From Adonisia turfae CCMR0081 (GTDB lineage Bacteria > Cyanobacteriota > Cyanobacteriia > Phormidesmidales > Phormidesmidaceae), in contig NZ_QXHD01000004.1 in the NCBI RefSeq assembly GCF_011009555.1, positions 1,164,556 through 1,228,555 of the forward strand: DNA of 64,000 bases, in the 5' to 3' direction. Shown one piece after another: positions 31,001-37,500 of this stretch. Each line of letters opens with the position of its first letter. Position 1 is the stretch's first letter. A program made the position numbers and the translations under genes. The notes beneath the pieces are model-generated. The model had not been told where the DNA came from. It was given only the letters and a program-made list of their open reading frames with translations, and searched no databases.

Positions 31001-31005
31001 TGTAA
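25069..31005 (+). CDS. PKS1: KS-AT-C-MT-KR-ACP
   Basis: 1978 residues. KS has catalytic Cys184 in TACSTS with both histidines (EAHGSGT, NVGHLD). AT has GYSIGE (Ser666) and SHAFH (His762), the malonyl-CoA pattern. A carbon methyltransferase follows with LEVGGGAGITT (near 1134), then KR with IIGGLGYLG (near 1605) and ACP with GGDSL (Ser1922). The KR tyrosine motif is YTAAM; active ketoreductases normally have Asn at that last position, so reduction may be lost. No DH or ER. The module would add a malonyl unit and methylate its alpha carbon, as the PKS part of yersiniabactin HMWP1 does. A strong AAAGGAGG precedes the ATG by about 7 bases. It sits 42 bases after NRPS2 and 51 before NRPS3, within one transcription unit. 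Confidence 0.93.
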   Translation: MNPVQSSNFNGSEIAIIGMSCRFPGAPNIEAFWHNLCHGIESISRFDTQELIDAGVDAKLVNHPNYVKANSILSDVEWFDAFFFDTSAREAERMDPQHRLFLEQAWATLENAGYSSENYSGAIGIYAGSSTNTYLLNNLYPTVDTSDSASIFQLMISGNKDFLPTRTSYHLNLKGPSVNVQTACSTSLVAAHLACQSLLNGECDMALAGGVTVRVPQITGYLYQEGLVLSPDGHCRAFDAEAKGAIGGNGVGLVLLKRLEDALADGDYIHAVIKGSAVNNDGSLKVGFTAPGVDGQANVIREAQAIAQAAPETITYVEAHGSGTHLGDSIEIAALTQAFAGCSKDNQPCAIGSVKTNVGHLDVAAGAAGLIKTALALKHKLIPPSLHFKQPNPQIDFTNSNFKVNAQLSEWETNNTPRRAGVNSFGIGGTNAHVVLEEAPLMEKSSSSRPWQLVMLSAKTSSALETMTANFTDFLKQNPDVNLADAAYTLQMGRRVFDYRRMVLCHDVEDALSAFQNPQRIYSSISDNNQADEATIAFMFTGLGSQYINMGWDLYQSEEAFREQIDRCCDYLKPLLQLDLRDVIYPNRNQEMDTSKDPEPPVNVSSSQSGINLRQMLGRGEEKPDEATQTLNQTYLTQPAVFVIEYALSALWQSWGINPTAMMGYSIGEYVAACLSGVLSLEDALTLVAKRARLIQDLPNGAMLAVPLPEQKVHPLLSEKISLSAINGSSACVVAGETEAIDALAEQIMSQGIACRRLATSHAFHSHMMESIVPSFTKIFRNIKLNTPQIPYISNLTGNWITAQQATDPNYWVQHLCQPVRFADGVTVLHQQQHSVLLEVGPGQTLSSLALQCLGTQKNQVTDILSSLRHAYDRQSDTAFLLNNLGQLWLSGIEIDWLSFYSNERRHRLPLPTYPFERQRYWVEPQAVASPQLLLSASDRWALLVQAGQIQAKNGLATVDESTHIANKQALDQLCVAYINMAFRQLGTFLDAKSRYTMADLVEKSHTIPRYHQLLERWLAILLESGQLEQEDNYFTHLAPCSRNTIQNHLADVKAKWAKNLNFVELVENCGENLATVFTGQKEPWDILSKLVNQIQDEYSLELPEVYYYKSIIRAILAQLIKSLTPQTELKILEVGGGAGITTAELLPVLPPKQTSYTFTDVGRLFLTQAQEKFKDYSFVEYDFLDIDQPSQEQGYSLHHFDVIIGSNVLHVARNLEKALENVRSLLAPGGILVIWEFTQPQLNFDIADALLMNPVDENDNDRNMGNPFVSKEQWQAALKRHGFVEVEAFSATEVFGQQIFVAQADSPSTSSTPDAFTTTSTTTAQNTFNPLGRKSDIADWFYIPAWTRSSLLRPAIATKSAVDPECWLVFADDYGLGVQLGQSLQESGHDVVMVKVGDYFDCPQTTDAEGKHHYSYTLNPNQLNDYSSLFQALQQANLTPTKVLHLWSITSSEQPLTLAIENFQAVQHFGLYSLMCIAQVMGKQTNHSNPLQLTVISNQIQLVNGDEKLQPEQAPLLAAIKVIPQEYEDIGCRLIDIDLPENNQPIVAERVSQLLQEITTPSMETIVAYRERHRWLPILKETPLKSIEDGQTRFRHHGVYLIIGGLGYLGSLIAEHLAQTVQAKLILTGRSALPAREEWAEWLAAHEDEDDIISRKIHKIQSLEALGANVLSIQADVANLQQMQVALTQAEQAFGPINGVIHVAGLNTSEGGLSLIEAGINQNQFEQNFRPKVYGTWVLSEILQDKDLDFCLLMSSLSSVLGGRGTIDYTAAMFFVDTFTHWHNQRSSIPWITTNWGFWKIGEAEASRQFLAQNWGDLGLMPQEGIEALERILLWENLNQVLISPGNLKEMINKWGNPESSKEDAAQAVNTLTQHTRPNLKTAYVAPETDLEHKLADIFKTVLGFEPIGIHDNFFYLGGDSLIGIKLISQINEVFEVDLSLRLLFEAPSISELELLIEKMIIEELASLTEEEVKSAL

Positions 31006-31056
31006 AACTTAGATTTTGCCCTTTCAATCAACTCTTGATGGATAAAAGTATTAACG

Positions 31057-34000
31057 ATGCATAATACTAGTAAAGAACAAATTCTTAAACAAAAATCGGA
31101 TCTTTCGCCGACTAAACTAGCCCTGCTTGAAAGACGGTTGCGGGGCAAGAATCTGTCTGGTGATGAAAACAAGTTAACGACTGATGAGCTTTCTCAAATT
31201 ACAGTTGATCCTAGTCAGCGTTATCAACCGTTTCCTTTGACAGATGTTCAACAAGCTTACTGGATTGGACGTAATAGTGCCTTTGAATTGGGGAACGTAT
31301 CCACCCATGGATATCTGGAAGTAGATACTATTGATTTAGATTTAAATCGCTTCGAAAATGCCTGGCAGAAAATAGTTGAGCGGCATGGGATGCTACGCAC
31401 TATTATTCTTCCCAATGGACAGCAGCAAATTTTAGAACGAGTCCCCCCTTATAAAATAAAAGTTTTAGATTTGAGGACCCATAGTCCTGAGCAAGTTGAG
31501 ACTCAATTACTAAACCTTCGGGAACAATTATCTCATCAAGTATTATCTGTAGATCAGTATCCCCTGTTTGAAGTTCAGGCTGCTCGCCTGGACGGCAATC
31601 GGATAAGGCTCTATCTTAGCTTCGAAATCTTGATTGGCGATGGGCGAAGTTGGACAATTGTTAGTCGCGAGTTAGCCCAACTGATGCAAACGCCAGAATA
31701 TCCTTTACCCCCCTTAGAACTCTCATTTCGAGACTATGTACTAAAGAAAATTTCCCTGAAAAGTTCAGAATCCTATAGTCGCTCGCTAACATATTGGCAG
31801 GATCGTCTTCTTACTTTACCACCCTCCCCTGAGCTACCGATAGCTAAACAACCTGCCCAAATTAAACATCCCCAATTTGCACGCCGCAGTGGTCATTTAG
31901 ACAATGATGCTTGGAATCACCTCAAGCAGCGGGCTAAAAGCATTGGCCTGACCCCTTCGGGATTATTGCTATCTGCCTTTGCTGAAGTTCTGACAGTTTG
32001 GAGTAAAAATCCCAAATTTACGATTAACTTAACCCTGTTTAATCGTCTGCCACTACATCCTCAAGTCAATCAGATCGTAGGCGACTTCACGTCATTGACA
32101 CTATTAGCCATCGATAATTCTGGACAAGATTCTTTTACAAACCGGGCAAGGCGCATTCAAAAACAGCTTTGGCAAGATCTGGACCATAAAGACGTAGGAG
32201 GCGTCTACGTCTTACGGGAACTGGCCCACATGCAGAAAAATTCGTCAAAGGCTTTCATGCCAGTTGTTTTCACTAGTGCGCTAATTAGTGAACGGGTAAC
32301 AAATGATGCAACCAAAGCAAAAGCGTTGACAATGGGTTGGTTAGGGGAGCACGTTTACAATATAACCCAAACTGCTCAGGTTTATTTAGATCATCAAATT
32401 GCCGAACTTGACGAAGGATTATTCTATATCTGGGATGCCGTTGAAGAGGTTTTTCCTCCGGCACTACTAGATGAAATGTTCTCTTCTTATAATCTATTTC
32501 TTCAACAATTGGCTGTTTCTGAGGATCTTTGGAAAGTCCCTATTCGTAATCTTTCCAAATCTGCTCAACAGCAGGCTATTATCAATGCAACTAATGTTTC
32601 TTTTTCGAAAAATGTTTTATTACATACATTGTTTTTTGAAAAAGCTGAAACGTTTCCAAATCATACTGCTATCGCCACATCCCAACGTATACTTACATAT
32701 CAAGAGGTAAGTGAGCGAGCTGCTTACATCGCTCAATACTTATATCAACAAGGTGTTCAGCCCAACCAACTGGTTGCCATTGTTATGGAGAAGGGCTGGG
32801 AACAGGTGGTTGCAGCTTTGGGTATCCTGGCATCTGGTGCAGCATACGTGCCAATTGATCCCAAGCTGCCAACTGAGCGCCAGCATTATCTTTTAAAGGA
32901 AACCAAAGTTCAATGGGTATTAACTCAATCGCGACTCGATAATACTCTAAACTGGCCTGAAACGGTCAAACGTCTCTCCATAGACGATAGCTTGCCTCAA
33001 GTTGCCAGCAAAGTGCAGTGTGTACAAAGCACATCCGACCTGGCATATGTTATTTACACCTCTGGCTCCACTGGCTTACCCAAAGGCGTCATGATTGATC
33101 ATCAGGGTGCTGTTAATACCATCCTCGATATTAATCAACGCTTTAAGATCACCTCTTCTGATCGTATATTTGCACTTTCATCCCTAAGTTTTGACTTATC
33201 CGTATTTGACATCTTTGGAACGCTAGCCGCTGGTGGAACCATTGTTATTCCTGATCCTGATGAGATAAAGAATCCAGCTCATTGGACAGAATTGATGGTC
33301 CAACAGCAAGTGACCGTTTGGAATTCAGTTCCAGCCTTGATGCAAATGTTAGTAGAATATTCAGTCGGGTTTACATCACTGTTTCCACAATCTTTGCGAT
33401 TGGCTCTAATGAGTGGTGATTGGATTCCTCTGTCTTTACCAGACCAGATTCGGTCACTATGTCAGAATATCAAGCTAGTCAGCTTAGGTGGAGCAACAGA
33501 AGCTTCAATTTGGTCTATTTTTTACCCTATCGATCAAGTTGATCCAAACTGGAAGAGCATTCCCTATGGTCGTCCCATGGCCAATCAAAAAATTTATGTC
33601 CTAAATGAAACGCTAGAAGCTTGCCCAACTTGGGTTACAGGACAACTTTACATTGGTGGCATTGGCATAGCAAAAGGATATTGGCAGGATGACAATAAAA
33701 CAAAAGCAAGCTTTATCACCCATCCTCAAACTCAGGAAAAATTGTATAAAACAGGTGATTTAGGGCGCTGTTTGCCTGACGGCACTATTGAATTTCTTGG
33801 GCGAGAAGATTTTCAAGTCAAAATTAATGGTCATCGAATTGAACTCGGTGAAATTGAATCTGTACTCAGTTCACATCCAGCGATTGAAACAGCGCTTGTT
33901 TTAGCTAAAGATGTCGATGAAAAGAGCAAGCAATTAATTGCCTATATCATTTGCCAAGAAGAGAACGCGCCATTAAAAAATCAGCGCAGATTATTTGTTG

Positions 34001-34473
34001 ATTTAATACAGGAATTTTTACGTAAAAAACTGCCAGAATATATGGTTCCTCCAGCGTTTTGTCTTTTAGATAAGTTTCCATTAACTCCGAATGGAAAGAT
34101 TGATCGAAAAGCACTCCCGGCGGCAGATATTGTACCCACATCAAAAGCGAAGAGTGTTTCACCGACTACTGAGACAGAGCATACTTTAGCCGACATTCTG
34201 AAGCAGGTTCTACAAATAGAAAAGGTTGGTATTTATGATAATTTCTTTGATCTCGGAGGAAATTCAATCCAAATTGTTCAAATTCATAATAAAATCAAGG
34301 AGATTTTCAAAAAAGATATTCCCATTACTGAAATATTTAGGCATCCAACGATTAATGATTTGGATAAGTATTTTAGTGAGAACACTAGCAATTTTCGGTC
34401 AAATTATAAACAGCTAAGTCGTGCCGAGAGTCGCAAAGAAAAGCTTAAGAAACGACGGCGACGGGTTCTGTAA
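31057..34473 (+). CDS. NRPS3: Cy-A-PCP, cysteine type, with altered Cy motif
   Basis: 1138 residues. A basic N-terminal linker (LERRLRGKN) stands where the other Cy proteins have a TubC domain. The heterocyclization domain has EILIGDGRS at 190-198, so the first Asp of DxxxxDxxS is Glu. The A domain (YTSGSTGLPKG near 665) shows D-L-F-N-L-S-L-I-W-K by eye, the cysteine code of HMWP2-type proteins. The carrier has GGNSI (Ser1070), an Asn in place of the usual Asp or His. No methyltransferase or oxidase is embedded, making it shorter than NRPS1 and NRPS4. It should accept the PKS1 chain and add cysteine, probably cyclized to thiazoline unless the Glu change impairs that. The C-terminal tail is very basic (KEKLKKRRRRVL), a possible docking element for PKS2, whose ATG is 54 bases downstream. 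Confidence 0.92.
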   Translation: MHNTSKEQILKQKSDLSPTKLALLERRLRGKNLSGDENKLTTDELSQITVDPSQRYQPFPLTDVQQAYWIGRNSAFELGNVSTHGYLEVDTIDLDLNRFENAWQKIVERHGMLRTIILPNGQQQILERVPPYKIKVLDLRTHSPEQVETQLLNLREQLSHQVLSVDQYPLFEVQAARLDGNRIRLYLSFEILIGDGRSWTIVSRELAQLMQTPEYPLPPLELSFRDYVLKKISLKSSESYSRSLTYWQDRLLTLPPSPELPIAKQPAQIKHPQFARRSGHLDNDAWNHLKQRAKSIGLTPSGLLLSAFAEVLTVWSKNPKFTINLTLFNRLPLHPQVNQIVGDFTSLTLLAIDNSGQDSFTNRARRIQKQLWQDLDHKDVGGVYVLRELAHMQKNSSKAFMPVVFTSALISERVTNDATKAKALTMGWLGEHVYNITQTAQVYLDHQIAELDEGLFYIWDAVEEVFPPALLDEMFSSYNLFLQQLAVSEDLWKVPIRNLSKSAQQQAIINATNVSFSKNVLLHTLFFEKAETFPNHTAIATSQRILTYQEVSERAAYIAQYLYQQGVQPNQLVAIVMEKGWEQVVAALGILASGAAYVPIDPKLPTERQHYLLKETKVQWVLTQSRLDNTLNWPETVKRLSIDDSLPQVASKVQCVQSTSDLAYVIYTSGSTGLPKGVMIDHQGAVNTILDINQRFKITSSDRIFALSSLSFDLSVFDIFGTLAAGGTIVIPDPDEIKNPAHWTELMVQQQVTVWNSVPALMQMLVEYSVGFTSLFPQSLRLALMSGDWIPLSLPDQIRSLCQNIKLVSLGGATEASIWSIFYPIDQVDPNWKSIPYGRPMANQKIYVLNETLEACPTWVTGQLYIGGIGIAKGYWQDDNKTKASFITHPQTQEKLYKTGDLGRCLPDGTIEFLGREDFQVKINGHRIELGEIESVLSSHPAIETALVLAKDVDEKSKQLIAYIICQEENAPLKNQRRLFVDLIQEFLRKKLPEYMVPPAFCLLDKFPLTPNGKIDRKALPAADIVPTSKAKSVSPTTETEHTLADILKQVLQIEKVGIYDNFFDLGGNSIQIVQIHNKIKEIFKKDIPITEIFRHPTINDLDKYFSENTSNFRSNYKQLSRAESRKEKLKKRRRRVL

Positions 34474-34527
34474 GTCCCCCCTACTGCTTAAAGAAGACTG
34501 AGTACATGAAATGAAGCGAGACAAATT

Positions 34528-37500
34528 ATGGTTGAAACTAGTGCAGATAGAGAGGCCTTAGAAACTATTGCCATCATTGGCATGTCCTGTCGTTTTCCAG
34601 GAGCTGATAGTCCTAAACAGTTTTGGCAAAATCTATCTGATGGGATAGAGTCGATTTATTTTTTCTCAGACCAAGAACATAATCATTTAGGCAAGAACCA
34701 GGCTTGGGTGAATGAGCCAAATTACGTGAAGGCAGATCCTTGTCTCGAAGATATTGAATGGTTTGATGCTTCATTTTTTAACTTAAATGCCAGGCAAGCT
34801 GAATTAACCAGCCCAGAGCATCGCATTTTTTTAGAATGCGCTTGGGAAGCACTTGAACATGGGGGTTATACTACTCAGCATTATGACGGTAGTGTTGGTG
34901 TATACGCTGGTAGCAATATAAGTCACTATTTGAAATTCACAGGTCAAGAGGGTTTGTTGCAGCCAACCATGAGTGGGGTAGAGGCTTCATTTGGTAATGA
35001 CCTGAATTATATGTCAACGCTAGTTTCTTACCATCTCAATCTCAAAGGCCCCAGCATGATGGTTCAAACGGCGTGTTCGAGTGCTCTGGTGGCTATTCAT
35101 ATGGCAGGGCAAAGTCTCCTCAATGGCGAGTGTGATATGGCGTTAGCGGGGGCAATAAATCTGAGGGGACCCCAGAAAACAGGCTACTTTTATCAAGAAG
35201 GGGGGATTCTTTCCCCTGACGGGCACTGTCGGGCTTTTGATGCCAAAGCACAGGGTACTGTTCCCGGCAGTGGGGCAGGTGTTGTACTTCTCAAGCGTTT
35301 TTCTGATGCCCTAGAGGACGGTGATCATATCCACGCGGTGATCAGAGGCTCAGCTATTAACAATGATGGTGCTAGTAAAGTAGGATACTCAGCCCCAAGT
35401 GTTGATGGTCAAGCCGTTGTGATAGCTGATGCATTAGCGATCGCCGAAATTGATCCTAAAACTGTGACGTACATAGAGGCCCATGGAACTGGAACAGTCT
35501 TGGGGGATCCCATTGAGGTTGCTGCTCTCACAGATGTCTTTCGAGTAAGCACGGATCAAAAAGGATTTTGTGCCATTGGCTCGGTTAAGAGTAATGTTGG
35601 GCATTTAGGGGTTGCAGCAGGTATGCCTGGTCTGATTAAGGTAGCATTAGCCCTTGAAAATCAGACTATTCCGCCCAGTTTAAACTTTGAGCAGCCCAAC
35701 CCTAAGATTGACTTTGCTAATAGCCCATTTTATGTCAACCACACCCTCTCAGAGTGGCATGCTAATGGGACACCCCGAAGAGCTGGCGTGAGTTCCTTGG
35801 GCGTTGGTGGTACCAATGCACATATTGTTCTTGAAGAAGCACCATCACGACAACCGTCAGGTTCTTCTCGTCCCTGGCAGTTGATGGTAATATCTGCTAA
35901 AACGCAATCTGCACTGGATAAATCAACAGCTAATCTAGCGAATTATTTGAGCCAGCATCCTGATGTGAACTTAGCGGATGTTGCCTACACCCTGAGCATT
36001 GGTCGTCAAGCATTCGAGCACCGCAGAATCTTAATTTGTCAGCACCTAGATCAGGCTCAGAAACAGTTTGAATCGCTAGATCCTGAGTATGACTTGACGC
36101 AGCATCAAACGCCTCATAAGCGGCCCATAATTTTTATGTTCTCGGGACAAGGGGCTCAATATATCAATATGGCCCGTGAACTCTATCAACAAGAGTCCAT
36201 CTTCCAAGAACATGTGGATACCTGTGCCACATATCTTTATCCTCTTCTGGGGCTTGACCTGCGCCATATCCTTTACCCCGATCTGGAACATGCGGAGACA
36301 GCAGCTCAAAAAATAACCCAAACAGCAATCGCTCAACCAGCACTGTTTGTTATTGAATATGCACTTGCAAAGCTTTGGATGGCTTGGGGAATCCGGCCAG
36401 CGGCCATGATTGGTCATAGCATAGGTGAATACGTTGCAGCAACGCTAGCAGGGGTATTTTCGTTGGAAGCCGCTCTGGCCATTGTGGCAAAGCGAGGGCA
36501 GTTAATGCAGGAACTTCCCCCTGGACAGATGCTAGCTATTCCACTTCCCGAGAATGATGTTATACCCCTCCTGGGAGAAGACTTAGCATTGGCCGTTGTT
36601 AATGGGCCGTCGACGTGCGTGGTATCGGGTAAAACAGAAGCCATCTCAGCTTTACAGGCTCAGTTAACATCTCAAGGCGTGAATTGTCGTCCCCTGCACA
36701 CGTCCCATGGATTCCACTCGCCGATGATGGATCCTATCTTGGATAGCTTTAAGGAACAGGTTCAGAAGTTTAAGCTTCAATCACCTACAATCTCTTATAT
36801 TTCAAATGTTACAGGCGATTGGATAACGGACGAAGCAGCTACTGATCCTAATTATTGGGCCTCTCACTTGAGACAAACTGTCCGGTTTAGTGATGGTTTA
36901 GACGTAATATTGCAAGAATCTGCCCATGTTTTCCTTGAAGTTGGCCCTGGGCGAACCTTAAGTACTCTGCTGAAACAGCATTCAGCTAAACGCTCTGAGC
37001 AAGTTGTTCTGACATCATTACACCATCCCAAGGAAACCCAATCTGATATCGGTTTTATATTAAATGCAGTGGGCCGATTGTGGTTGGCTGGTATTCAAAT
37101 AGACTGGCATGGTTTTTATGCCCATGAACATCGTCACCGTTTGCCTTTACCAACCTATCCCTTTGAGCGTCAACGGTATTGGTTGGGGGCAACAGATACC
37201 TCCAGTTCTCCATTAAACCCTGACTTATCGACGCAGTCCCTGTGGCAATCGCTTCTAAAAGCAGGAGAACAACAGGCAAAAATTGGAGGAGCTGCCCTGG
37301 ATGAGGCAACATACTCCAAAAATATAGTATGGATTGACCGCTTATGTCTTGCCTACATCAATTCAACCTTGAGGCAGCTAGGCACGTTTGATCGTTTAGA
37401 AACTGAGCATAATTTAGAGGATCTATGCAAACATTGTCAGATTCTGCCTCGCTACCATCAGCTAGTTAAAAGTTGGTTAAAGGCTTTAGTAAGAGTAGGA

